A stretch of 8,077 bases of DNA from JBBIQS01 sp037442205 (lineage in GTDB: Bacteria; Myxococcota; Myxococcia; Myxococcales; UBA5297), in NCBI GenBank assembly GCA_037442205.1, contig JBBIQS010000160.1, positions 1 to 8,077 of the forward strand, written 5' to 3'. Shown piece by piece: positions 1-5,894 of this stretch (position 1 is its first letter; every line of letters begins with the position of its first letter). The notes below the pieces were generated by a model. It saw only the letters and a program-made list of their open reading frames with translations, made no database searches and had not been told where the DNA came from. A program made the translations under genes and the position numbers.

Positions 1-1
1 C

Positions 2-118
2 AAGCTCGCCGGCGTCGAGCCCAAGGAGTACCTCAGGGCTGCCGTGATCGCCGCCATTCGCGGACTGGCGGTGCCGCTGCCCCACGAGTACGCCGTCGCG
101 ATTTCAGCCTCCAAGTAG
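2..118 (+). CDS. IS66 family transposase (TnpC), C-terminal fragment
   Basis: This is the last 38 residues of an open frame that enters from the left edge and stops at TAG 116-118. The peptide reads KLAGVEPKEYLRAAV and ends in a PLPHEYA-like tail. The 'KLxGVxPxxYL' pattern followed by an 'R....PLPH' tail is typical of the small C-terminal domain of IS66 transposases (IS66_C), which follows the DDE catalytic core. The catalytic residues are outside the window, so activity cannot be assessed. The identification rests on a short segment, but the pattern is distinctive. The transposase would catalyse movement of the element whose right end lies just downstream. Confidence 0.68.
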   Translation, partial: KLAGVEPKEYLRAAVIAAIRGLAVPLPHEYAVAISASK

Positions 119-154
119 CTCGCGCTTACCCGACTGCGACTCTCCAACCTCTTG

Positions 155-180
155 CAAGACGGGGCGGGGCGAGGAGTTAC
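155..180 (+). repeat. Putative right terminal inverted repeat of the IS66 element
   Basis: The 26-bp stretch starts CAAGACGGGG and finishes GAGTTAC. Its complement begins GTAAC, matching the GTAA start usual for IS66-family ends. It lies 36-62 bp after the transposase stop, a normal distance. The next eight bases, GGTCACAA (181-188), would be one copy of the 8-bp target duplication this family makes; the partner copy would be left of the window. A second GCTTAC-like end at 124-129 is possible but sits almost on the stop codon. The call comes from pattern memory, without the matching left repeat. Confidence 0.4.
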
Positions 181-189
181 GGTCACAAG

Positions 190-1044
190 GTGCCGGGTAC
201 GGTGGGCCTCAATGCCGGAAAACAGCCGGAGCCGGGGCTCTACCTGGCCGATCAGCTTGTCTTCTACGGCTCGAACACCCTGCGCGATCGCAACGGGGGC
301 CTGGCCCCGGTCGAAGGATTCCGGCTGCGCGCCTGGGTGAACGGTTTCGGCGTCGCGGCCACTCTCGCGCTGGGGGGGACCTACCTCAACTTTGCCGTCT
401 CTGCGCCGCTGGTGGACGTGTCGCTCAACAGCACGGTGCCGCAGGCGAGCATCGACAAGTTCGGCCTGTCGGACGCGCGGGTCCAGCCCCTGGGGCTCGG
501 CTGGCGCACCGCCCGCCTCGACCTCGGTGGCTCCTACGCCCTCTACATCCCCACCCGGCGCTACGAGCCCGGCGGGACCGGATCGGTGAGCCGCGGCGCC
601 TTCTCGCACGAGTTCGCGCTCCGGGGCACGGTCTACGCCGACCGCGACCGGCAGTGGTACCTCACGGCGATGGCCAGCTACGAGCTGAACCAGCGCAAGA
701 TCGGCATCGACATCACGCGCGGCGACACGGTGCAGATCCAGGGCGGCATCGGCGGGCGGGTGCTGAAGGTGATCGACGTTGGCCTGGCCGGCTATGCGCT
801 GTGGCAGGTGAAGGACGACAGCGGCAGCGACCTGCCCCCTGTGCTCGCCGGCAGCCGCGACCGCGTGTTCGGCCTGGGGCCGGAGGTCGGCGTGCTCATC
901 CCGCCGATCCGCACCAAGCTCAGCCTGCGCTACGAGGCCGACTTCGGCGTGAACGCCCGTCCCCAGGCGCAGATTGCCTCGCTGACCGCGAACTTCCTGC
1001 TGTGGGACTTGGCGAAGAAAGCGAGCGGCGCGCCGGCGAAGTAG
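190..1044 (+). CDS. SphA-type outer-membrane transporter barrel, 5'-truncated by IS66 (probable pseudogene)
   Basis: The frame encodes 284 residues from GTG 190. Family-like sequence already starts at 181 (reading GHK before VPGTVGLNAG). It resembles the 'putative MetA-pathway of phenol degradation' / SphA-like outer-membrane barrels: a mature start VPGTVGLNAG, then PEPGLYLADQ, a TLRDRNG turn, alternating strands with aromatic girdles, and a final strand near TANFLLWDL. Such barrels are thought to pass hydrophobic substrates across the outer membrane. Intact members carry an N-terminal signal peptide of about 25 residues; here it is missing, and the sequence just upstream is the IS66 end. GTG 190 has no Shine-Dalgarno sequence and would give a protein that cannot be exported. 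No internal stop or frameshift is seen, so the insertion may be recent or the rest still under selection. Family call fairly sure; non-functionality inferred. Confidence 0.72.
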   Translation: MPGTVGLNAGKQPEPGLYLADQLVFYGSNTLRDRNGGLAPVEGFRLRAWVNGFGVAATLALGGTYLNFAVSAPLVDVSLNSTVPQASIDKFGLSDARVQPLGLGWRTARLDLGGSYALYIPTRRYEPGGTGSVSRGAFSHEFALRGTVYADRDRQWYLTAMASYELNQRKIGIDITRGDTVQIQGGIGGRVLKVIDVGLAGYALWQVKDDSGSDLPPVLAGSRDRVFGLGPEVGVLIPPIRTKLSLRYEADFGVNARPQAQIASLTANFLLWDLAKKASGAPAK

Positions 1045-1083
1045 CTTCCGGTCCTTCTGCCAGCAGCGAGGGGTCACCGGAGG
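1045..1083 (+). terminator. Imperfect hairpin after the barrel gene, weak terminator candidate
   Basis: Directly after the TAG stop, CTTCCGGT (1045-1052) can pair with ACCGGAGG (1076-1083) over 8 bp with one G-T wobble. Inside the loop CTG and CAG can form a further short stem around CCAG. The hairpin sits where a terminator for the barrel gene would be, between convergent genes. No T-run follows on either strand, so classical intrinsic termination is doubtful. The rest of the 108-bp gap up to 1152 shows no gene or other clear signal. Confidence 0.22.
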
Positions 1084-1152
1084 GGGCGGCCCTCGACTCC
1101 GCTCCGCTGCGCTCGGGCTGACCGGGTTGCGCTCTCGGATTCCAGCGACGAG

Positions 1153-2532
1153 CTAGAGCCTGAACCGGGTGACCACGGTCTGCAGCTCGACCGAGAGATT
1201 GGTCAGCTCCTGGGCAGAGCTGGTCATCTGGGCGACAGCGGCGGTCTGCTCCTGGATGACGGTGTGGACTTCCTCGGTGGACTGGGCGTTGTCGCGGGCC
1301 ACTCCACTGATGTGCTCGATGGCCTTGACCATCTCCTCCGAGCCCTTGAGCTCCTCGCGGGCCAGCTCGGAGATGTTGTTGACGCGCTCGGCGGCCTTGC
1401 GGGCGGTGTCGGTGATCGCCTCGAGGGCGCGGATGATGTTGTTCAGGTCCTCGCGCCCGTCACCCAGCTCGTCGATGCCTTCCTTCATGGCCCCGACGAC
1501 GTTGTTCGACTGGCCGGCGATCTCGCGGCTGATGCGGCTGATCTGCTCGGCGCTGCGCCCGGCGGTCTCAGCCAGCTTGCGCACTTCCTCGGCCACCACC
1601 GCGAAGCCGCGGCCGTACTCGCCGGCGCGGGCGGCCTCGATGGTGGCGTTGAGCGCCAAGAGGTTGGTCTGCTGAGCCACGTTGGTGATGGCGTCGACGA
1701 TCTTGGAGATCTCCTGGGTCTTCTCGCCGAAGGCGAAGACTTCCTTGGAGGCGGTCTCGATGCGGCTGAAGACCTTCTTCACCTTCTCGCCGGCCAGGCG
1801 CGCGGCGTTGCCCGAGAACTCGGCGGCGCCGGAGGTGTCGGCGGCGGAGCGCGCCGCGTCCTCGGCGCTCTTGTTGGCCCGCTCGATGGAGGTGGCCATC
1901 TCGGTGATGACCTTGCTCGCCCGCTCCACCAGCCCGGTCTGCTCGTCGGCGCCCTTGTTGATCTTCTCCATCGACGAGGCGACTTCCTCGGTGGAGGCGT
2001 TGACGTTCTCGGCCGAGTGCTGCAGGTCGTTGGCGCTGTCGGCGACGCTCTTGGCGGTGCGCTGGACGTGGCTGACCAGCTCGCGCAGGTTCTCCTGCAT
2101 GTGGGCGATGGCCAGCGACAGCTCGTCGATCTCGTCGCGGCCCAGGCCGCCCTCCTCGATCTGCACCGGCTTGGACAGGTCGCCGCGGCTGATCTCAAGG
2201 GCGCTGCGGTTGAGCAGCTGCACGCGCTTGACCCGCGCCAGGCTGGAGGGGAGCAGGATTGCGAAGGCGACGGTGACCACCAACGCGATGGCGCCTTCCA
2301 GCAGGATGCTGCCCAGGTTGAGATGCTGGAGCAGCGTCATGGTGGCGAAGAGGATCGCTCCCAGCACCAGGTAGCCGAGGAAGATCTTGGCGTGCAGGGA
2401 GAGGGTCGGGCCGCCCTCGCGCACCGCGCGGCGCGGCGGCTCGGGAGCCCGGGCCGGCGAGGTCAGAGGCAGGATCTCCGGCCGGCTGCGCGGAGCGCTC
2501 GCGGTGAAGCCATCTCGCAGAGGTCGTGGCAC
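1153..2532 (-). CDS. Methyl-accepting chemotaxis protein, two membrane helices, HAMP, no periplasmic sensor
   Basis: This chemoreceptor transmits a signal to CheA/CheW at the inner membrane. Numbering is from a TTG at 2538. Residues 1-48 form a Pro/Arg-rich cytoplasmic leader. Membrane helices lie at about 51-71 and 77-97, with only a few residues between them. A HAMP domain follows (about 98-152; ISRGDL, then RDEIDELSLA). The rest is an all-helical signalling hairpin whose tip (QQTNLLALNATIEAARAGE, then GRGFAVVAEEVRKLAE) is diagnostic. Each arm is about 154 residues, which fits the 44-helix class. STEEV at 182-186 and 420-424 are possible methylation sites. There is no NWETF tail. A TACGAT box ends right against TTG 2538, so I prefer GTG 2532 as start; GTG 2424 would also leave a sensible receptor. 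It follows thiL by 30 bp, and no other chemotaxis gene is nearby. Its ligand is unknown; it may sense membrane or cytoplasmic cues. Confidence 0.93.
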   Translation of the reverse strand: MPRPLRDGFTASAPRSRPEILPLTSPARAPEPPRRAVREGGPTLSLHAKIFLGYLVLGAILFATMTLLQHLNLGSILLEGAIALVVTVAFAILLPSSLARVKRVQLLNRSALEISRGDLSKPVQIEEGGLGRDEIDELSLAIAHMQENLRELVSHVQRTAKSVADSANDLQHSAENVNASTEEVASSMEKINKGADEQTGLVERASKVITEMATSIERANKSAEDAARSAADTSGAAEFSGNAARLAGEKVKKVFSRIETASKEVFAFGEKTQEISKIVDAITNVAQQTNLLALNATIEAARAGEYGRGFAVVAEEVRKLAETAGRSAEQISRISREIAGQSNNVVGAMKEGIDELGDGREDLNNIIRALEAITDTARKAAERVNNISELAREELKGSEEMVKAIEHISGVARDNAQSTEEVHTVIQEQTAAVAQMTSSAQELTNLSVELQTVVTRFRL

Positions 2533-2538
2533 TGGCAA

Positions 2539-2566
2539 ATCGTATTACCTTGAAATCCGAAGTCAA
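2539..2566 (-). promoter_or_regulatory. Promoter-like sequence for the chemoreceptor gene
   Basis: On the minus strand, TTGACT (2566-2561, five of six matches to the sigma-70 -35 consensus) and TACGAT (2544-2539, four of six) are 16 bp apart. They lie in an AT-rich island that stands out from the GC-rich surroundings. The -35 box overlaps the thiL stop codon. Six bases separate the -10 box from GTG 2532, so transcription could start at or next to that codon and give a leaderless mRNA. The chemoreceptor could therefore be expressed independently of thiL. Confidence 0.5.
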
Positions 2567-3522
2567 TTTGCCGGCCGGCGCCCGGCGGCGGCGAAGTGGT
2601 CGTGCCCCCAGTGGCGCAGGTGCGGGGCGTGGTCCACGGTGAGCTTGCGGCCGCTCACCGCCTTGCCAACGAGGGTGACCTTCAAGCGAGCTTTGGCGCA
2701 GGCCTGCTCGAAGGCCTGGGACTTGGAGGGCGGCACGCAGAGCAGCAGCTCGTAGTCCTCGCCGCCGCTGAGGGCCAGGTCGAGGTTGGCGGCCAGGTCC
2801 TTGAACGAGCGGCTGACGGGGACCAGCCGGGCGTCGAGCCGGGCGCCGACTCCGCTCGCCTCCATGACGTGCGAGAGATCCTGCAGCAGTCCGTCGGAGA
2901 GGTCGATGGCGGCGCGGGCGTATTGGAGGGCGAGCTGGCCGGCTTCGAGGCGGGGTTCGGGGCGCAGCTGGCGGGACAGCAGCTGGCCGGGCTTGCGGCC
3001 GATGCTGCTCAGGGCGAGCGCCAAGGAGGCGTCGCCGAGGGTGCCGGTGACGTAGAGGAGATCGCCGGGGCGGGCGCCGGAGCGGGTGAGCGCCCTGCCG
3101 CGTGGCACTTCGCCGCCGGCGGTGATGTGGATCGAGAGCGCCTCGGCGCGGGTGAAGTTGCCCCCGGCGAGGACGATGCCGGTGCGCGCGGCGAGGCTGG
3201 CCATGCCGCGGGCGATGCCGGCCAGCCGGGCGATGTCGTCGGGGCGGCAAGCGATCGAGCAGACGAACCACCGGGGCGCCGCCCCCATGGCCGCCAGGTC
3301 GGAGAGGTTGACCGCCAGCGCCTTGTGGCCGATGTCGGCGCTGGAAAAGACCTTCGGGTCGAAGTGCACGCCCTCGACCAGGGCGTCGGTGGTCACGCAC
3401 AGGTCCGTGCCCGGGCTGCCGCGCAGCACGGCGCAGTCGTCGCCGGGGCCGAGGACCACCCCCTGGCCGCGGCTGCGGAAGGGCTTGAGGAAGCGCTCGA
3501 TGAGCTGGAATTCCGAAGGCAT
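2563..3522 (-). CDS. thiL: Thiamine-monophosphate kinase ThiL
   Basis: The 319-residue product matches the usual ThiL length. It phosphorylates thiamine monophosphate with ATP to give thiamine diphosphate, the last step of cofactor synthesis, in the cytosol. It belongs to the PurM/HypE/SelD-type ATP-binding fold. Visible motifs in order: GPGDDCAV (25-32), TTDALVEGVHF (44-54), HKALAVNLSDLAAMGA (66-81), GGNFTRA (120-126), IDLSDGLLQDL (206-216) and SGGEDYEL (252-259). The acidic residues around D28/D29, D46 and D75 are those expected to hold Mg-ATP. In the fourth motif Asn122 replaces the Asp of the common GGDT form. ATG 3522 is chosen because MPSEFQLIERF is a typical ThiL start; the frame runs further upstream, but that part is the shadow of the divergent gene. 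No other thiamine gene and no evident TPP riboswitch is in the window. Confidence 0.96.
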   Translation of the reverse strand: MPSEFQLIERFLKPFRSRGQGVVLGPGDDCAVLRGSPGTDLCVTTDALVEGVHFDPKVFSSADIGHKALAVNLSDLAAMGAAPRWFVCSIACRPDDIARLAGIARGMASLAARTGIVLAGGNFTRAEALSIHITAGGEVPRGRALTRSGARPGDLLYVTGTLGDASLALALSSIGRKPGQLLSRQLRPEPRLEAGQLALQYARAAIDLSDGLLQDLSHVMEASGVGARLDARLVPVSRSFKDLAANLDLALSGGEDYELLLCVPPSKSQAFEQACAKARLKVTLVGKAVSGRKLTVDHAPHLRHWGHDHFAAAGRRPAN

Positions 3523-3531
3523 GGCCGGCCG

Positions 3532-3537
3532 ATTGTA
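3532..3537 (-). promoter_or_regulatory. -10-like TACAAT box just upstream of thiL
   Basis: TACAAT on the minus strand matches the -10 consensus in five of six bases and ends 9 nt before ATG 3522. No Shine-Dalgarno sequence is seen in the nine bases between (GC-only CGGCCGGCC). That placement would start transcription within a few bases of the ATG, suggesting a leaderless message. No convincing -35 box was found at the expected distance, so the promoter call is tentative. Confidence 0.35.
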
Positions 3538-3563
3538 GTCGAAGACAGTGTTCGGTAGGCGAT

Positions 3564-3593
3564 TTGAGTGGTCGGCAGGCAGCCGCGTAAGAT
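3564..3593 (+). promoter_or_regulatory. Promoter-like sequence for the pseudopilin-like lipoprotein gene
   Basis: TTGAGT (3564-3569) and TAAGAT (3588-3593) are 18 bp apart, each matching the sigma-70 consensus in four of six bases. A transcript from about 3600 would have a leader of nearly 40 nt that includes the Shine-Dalgarno sequence at 3627. The site lies in the 115-bp gap between this gene and the divergent thiL. Confidence 0.4.
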
Positions 3594-3626
3594 CCTGCCT
3601 TCGGCTCGCGAAGCGGGCGGGCTCTC

Positions 3627-3631
3627 GGAGG
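3627..3631 (+). promoter_or_regulatory. Shine-Dalgarno sequence fixing the GTG 3638 start
   Basis: GGAGG is followed by a 6-nt spacer (TTCCAG) and GTG. This is the clearest ribosome binding site in the window. It places the start at 3638 rather than at the upstream alternative at 3548, which would add 30 residues ahead of an obvious lipoprotein signal peptide. Confidence 0.7.
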
Positions 3632-3637
3632 TTCCAG

Positions 3638-3964
3638 GTGACTCGGATCTGGCCGTTGCTGCTCGCCCTCGCGCTCTTCCCCGGCTGCAAGAAGCCGGCG
3701 CCCCCGGAGCCCGCCGAGAAGCGGGAGCGCCCGCTCGCCGACGACGGCACCACCGCCCGACACATCACCATGCTCCCGGACAAGGTGAAGGTTCAGTCCG
3801 ACCTAGCCTTCGTCCGCGGCGCCATCCGCATCTACAAGGGAGAGAAGGACGCCTGGCCGGCCTCGCTGGAGGAGCTGTCGCTGAGCGGGATCAACTACCC
3901 GCAGGATCTCACCTACGCCCCGGCCAGCGGCGAGGTGAAGAGCCTGACGTATCCGGGCTACTGA
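3638..3964 (+). CDS. Small lipoprotein with a pseudopilin-like (GspG-type) domain
   Basis: The 108-residue product starts MTRIWPLLLALALFPGC: a short basic n-region, a hydrophobic stretch and a cysteine at 17. The lipobox (LFPGC) is imperfect, with Phe and Pro at -3 and -2, but the Gly-Cys pair and the Lys/Pro/Glu-rich stretch after it (18-34) fit a lipid-anchored protein with a flexible linker. Residues about 50-108 (QSDLAFVRGAIRIYKGEKDAWPASLEEL, here described by position 53-80, then YPQDLTYAPASGEV) resemble the globular part of type II secretion major pseudopilins and type IV pilins: one helix, a 'WPASLEEL' element and a short beta tail. The usual pilin N-terminal helix and prepilin peptidase site are absent, so it is unlikely to polymerise like a pilin. 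Function unknown. It diverges from thiL and converges on the acyl-CoA synthetase gene with a 23-bp gap. Confidence 0.75.
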   Translation: MTRIWPLLLALALFPGCKKPAPPEPAEKRERPLADDGTTARHITMLPDKVKVQSDLAFVRGAIRIYKGEKDAWPASLEELSLSGINYPQDLTYAPASGEVKSLTYPGY

Positions 3965-3987
3965 GCGGCCGCGCCGCAGCGGCTTCG

Positions 3988-5844
3988 TCAGTCGTAGCTC
4001 TCGCCCCCATACATCTCATCGATCAGCGCCTTGTGGCGCTCGAGCACGACCTTGCGCTTGACGGAGAGCTTGGGCGTGAGCTCGCCGGTGAGCTGGCTGA
4101 AATCGGCGTCGAGCAGCGAGAACCGCTTGATGGTGGCGTAGGAGGGGAGCTGGGCGTTAAGCGCATCCACCGCCTTCTGGATCCGGGCGTGGATCTCCGG
4201 CCGCTTCACCAGCTGCGGGTAGCTGAGTGCGCCCAGGCCATTCTCCTTGGCCCAGGCCATTCCCGCCTCCTCCGACAAAGTGAACAGCGCGGTCACGTAC
4301 TTGCGCCGGTCGCCGATGATCACGACGTGGCCGATCAGCGGCTCGGTCTTCAGCCCGTTCTCCAGTTCCTGCGGCGCCACGAACTTGCCGCCGCTGGTCT
4401 TGATCAGGTCCTTCTTGCGATCGGTGATGCGCAGGAAGCCCTCGACGTCCACCTCGCCGATGTCGCCGGTGTGGAACCAGCCGTCCTCGAGCACCTCGGC
4501 GGTGTCGGCGTCGCGGTGGTAGTAGCCGACCATCACCTGCGGACCCTTCACCAGGATCTCGCCGTCCTCGGCGATCTTCACCGACACCCGCGGAAAGGCC
4601 GGTCCCACCGTCCCCAGCTTTCGCTGCGTGGGGCGGTTGACGTGGGTCGGCGCGCTGGTCTCGGTCAGCCCGTAGCCCTCGAGGATCACCAGCCCGCACA
4701 TCTCGAAGAACCAGGCGACCTTGCTCGACAGCGGCGCCCCGCCCGAGATGAAGGCCCGCACCCGCCCGCCGAAGCGGCTCTTGAGCCGGGCCTCGACCTT
4801 GGTGAAGACCAGCCGCCGCGCCAGCGACCAGCTCAGGCTGTAGTGCTCGCGCCCCACCGCCTTGGCGACGGCGAACTGCTCGAACTGCTTGAGCGCCCAG
4901 GCGAACAGCTTTCCCTCCAGCCCCGGCCGCGCCAGGCCGTCGCCCACCACCCGAGCGAAGGCCTTCTCGAACACTCGCGGCACCGCCGGGATGACCGTCG
5001 CCTTGACCTCGCAGGCGTTGTCCACCGCCCGCTCCACCGACTCGGCGAAGGCCAGAGTGAAGCCCTGCCCGAGCCACGCCGCCTGGACCACCTTGGCGAA
5101 CGAGTGCGCCAGCGGCAGGAAGAGCAGCACCACGTCGCCCTCGGCCATCAGGCCTATCTCGGGCAGCGCCCGCGCCTGGTAGACCCAGTTGCCCTGTGTG
5201 AGCATCACGCCCTTGGGGCTGCCGGTGGTCCCCGAGGTGTAGATGATGCAGGCCAGCGCCGCCTCCTCGAGCTCGGCGATGCGCCGCTCCAGCGCCCCGG
5301 GGCGGTTGGCGAGCGCCTCCTGCCCGCGCCTCTCGAGGTCGGCCAGGGAGACCAGCTTCTCCTCCGACCGGCTGGGAAGGTCCATCGCCACCACGTGCTC
5401 GACGCCTGGCGCCTGGGCGAGAGCCGCGCGCACGCGCGAGTAGCGCCCCGGGTGCCCGGGCTCGGCGTGCTCGCCGTCGACGACGAAGACCCGCGCGCCG
5501 CTGTCCTGCACCAGGTAGGCGATCTCCTGGACGGTGTTCGAGGGATAGGCCGGCACGGTGATGGCGCCGGCGCCCATGATCGCCAGGTCGACGATGCACC
5601 AGTCGAGCCGGGTGGCGGCCATCAGGCAGACGCGGTCGCCGGGGCGCACGCCCAGCTCCACCAGCCCCTCGGAGACCGCGCGGATCCGGCGCACGATCTC
5701 GCCCCATGAGGTCGGGCGCCACTCCCCGCCCACCTTCTCCAACGCTCCGACCGCCCCGGGCGTCGTCTCCCAGGCCAGCGCCAGCTCGACCAGGTTCTTC
5801 GCTTTGGCGACCAGGGCCTGCGGCGAAATGTCACCGGCGATCAT
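3988..5844 (-). CDS. Long-chain fatty-acid--CoA ligase (AMP-forming, FadD15-like)
   Basis: The 618-residue ANL-superfamily enzyme activates a fatty acid with ATP to an acyl-AMP, then makes acyl-CoA, usually at the inner face of the membrane. Motifs in order: the phosphate loop YTSGTTGSPKG (202-212), GYGLTE (390-395), GWFHTGD (455-461), the hinge region DRKKDLIKTSGGK (475-487) followed by PQELE, and LTPKLSVKR near the end (589-597), whose Lys596 is probably the catalytic lysine. Length and the GGK...P.ELE form fit the roughly 600-residue FadD15-like long-chain group rather than short acetyl-CoA synthetases. ATG 5844 has GGGGGAG only 3 nt upstream, an acceptable ribosome site with tight spacing. 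The frame stays open far upstream, but that part is only a shadow of the transporter gene. It lies 50 bp after the transporter on the same strand, so co-transcription is likely. Chain-length preference cannot be read from sequence. Confidence 0.95.
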   Translation of the reverse strand: MIAGDISPQALVAKAKNLVELALAWETTPGAVGALEKVGGEWRPTSWGEIVRRIRAVSEGLVELGVRPGDRVCLMAATRLDWCIVDLAIMGAGAITVPAYPSNTVQEIAYLVQDSGARVFVVDGEHAEPGHPGRYSRVRAALAQAPGVEHVVAMDLPSRSEEKLVSLADLERRGQEALANRPGALERRIAELEEAALACIIYTSGTTGSPKGVMLTQGNWVYQARALPEIGLMAEGDVVLLFLPLAHSFAKVVQAAWLGQGFTLAFAESVERAVDNACEVKATVIPAVPRVFEKAFARVVGDGLARPGLEGKLFAWALKQFEQFAVAKAVGREHYSLSWSLARRLVFTKVEARLKSRFGGRVRAFISGGAPLSSKVAWFFEMCGLVILEGYGLTETSAPTHVNRPTQRKLGTVGPAFPRVSVKIAEDGEILVKGPQVMVGYYHRDADTAEVLEDGWFHTGDIGEVDVEGFLRITDRKKDLIKTSGGKFVAPQELENGLKTEPLIGHVVIIGDRRKYVTALFTLSEEAGMAWAKENGLGALSYPQLVKRPEIHARIQKAVDALNAQLPSYATIKRFSLLDADFSQLTGELTPKLSVKRKVVLERHKALIDEMYGGESYD

Positions 5845-5847
5845 CGG

Positions 5848-5854
5848 CTCCCCC
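5848..5854 (-). promoter_or_regulatory. Ribosome binding site of the acyl-CoA ligase gene
   Basis: On the minus strand GGGGGAG precedes ATG 5844 with a 3-nt spacer (CCG). The spacing is shorter than ideal, but this is the only purine-rich stretch next to a start codon here and it supports 5844. No promoter-like boxes were seen in the 50-bp gap to the transporter gene, which favours read-through from upstream. Confidence 0.5.
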
Positions 5855-5894
5855 GTCTCTCTTTGGCGGCGCTCCGACAGCGTCCCTGGAAATC

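Larger units (their letters stand above)
1..180 (+). mobile_element. Right end of an IS66-family insertion sequence (left part outside window)
   Basis: The block holds the last 38 codons of an IS66-type transposase and about 62 bp of non-coding DNA after its stop. IS66-family elements usually carry tnpC as their last gene and have terminal repeats beginning with GTAA. The stretch at 155-180 ends in GTTAC, so its complement starts with GTAAC, and it contains the CAAGACGGGG run that I recall from right ends of this family. From 181 the host barrel gene can be read in frame, which sets the right limit. The left end and any tnpA/tnpB genes lie outside the window, so completeness and activity cannot be judged. 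The exact boundary is inferred. Confidence 0.55.

Noticed and set aside
1264..2553. Plus-strand open frame (429 codons) rich in Gly, Leu, Asp and Val opposite the chemoreceptor
   Set aside because: Its repetitive look comes from the heptad-patterned chemoreceptor read on the wrong strand; it is not a genuine repeat protein.
3548..3637. Upstream ATG 3547-3549 region as start of the lipoprotein gene
   Set aside because: It would place 30 basic residues before the signal peptide and lie ahead of the promoter-like boxes; GTG 3638 has a strong Shine-Dalgarno sequence.
2195..3763. Minus-strand 522-codon frame overlapping thiL and the chemoreceptor
   Set aside because: It is a second-frame shadow with Arg/Pro/His-rich composition; thiL motifs are in a different frame.
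3523..3783. 87-residue N-terminal extension of ThiL
   Set aside because: ThiL normally starts with a peptide like MPSEFQLIERF. The extension covers the divergent lipoprotein gene and its promoter.
3968..3983. GCCGC/GCGGC inverted repeat between the convergent lipoprotein and ligase genes
   Set aside because: The stem is only 5 bp with a 6-nt loop and no T-run on either strand, so it is expected by chance at this GC content.
3568..5709. Long plus-strand open frame (713 codons) opposite the acyl-CoA ligase
   Set aside because: It mirrors the ligase codons and gives a His/Leu/Arg-rich protein without motifs. The ligase on the other strand has all ANL motifs.
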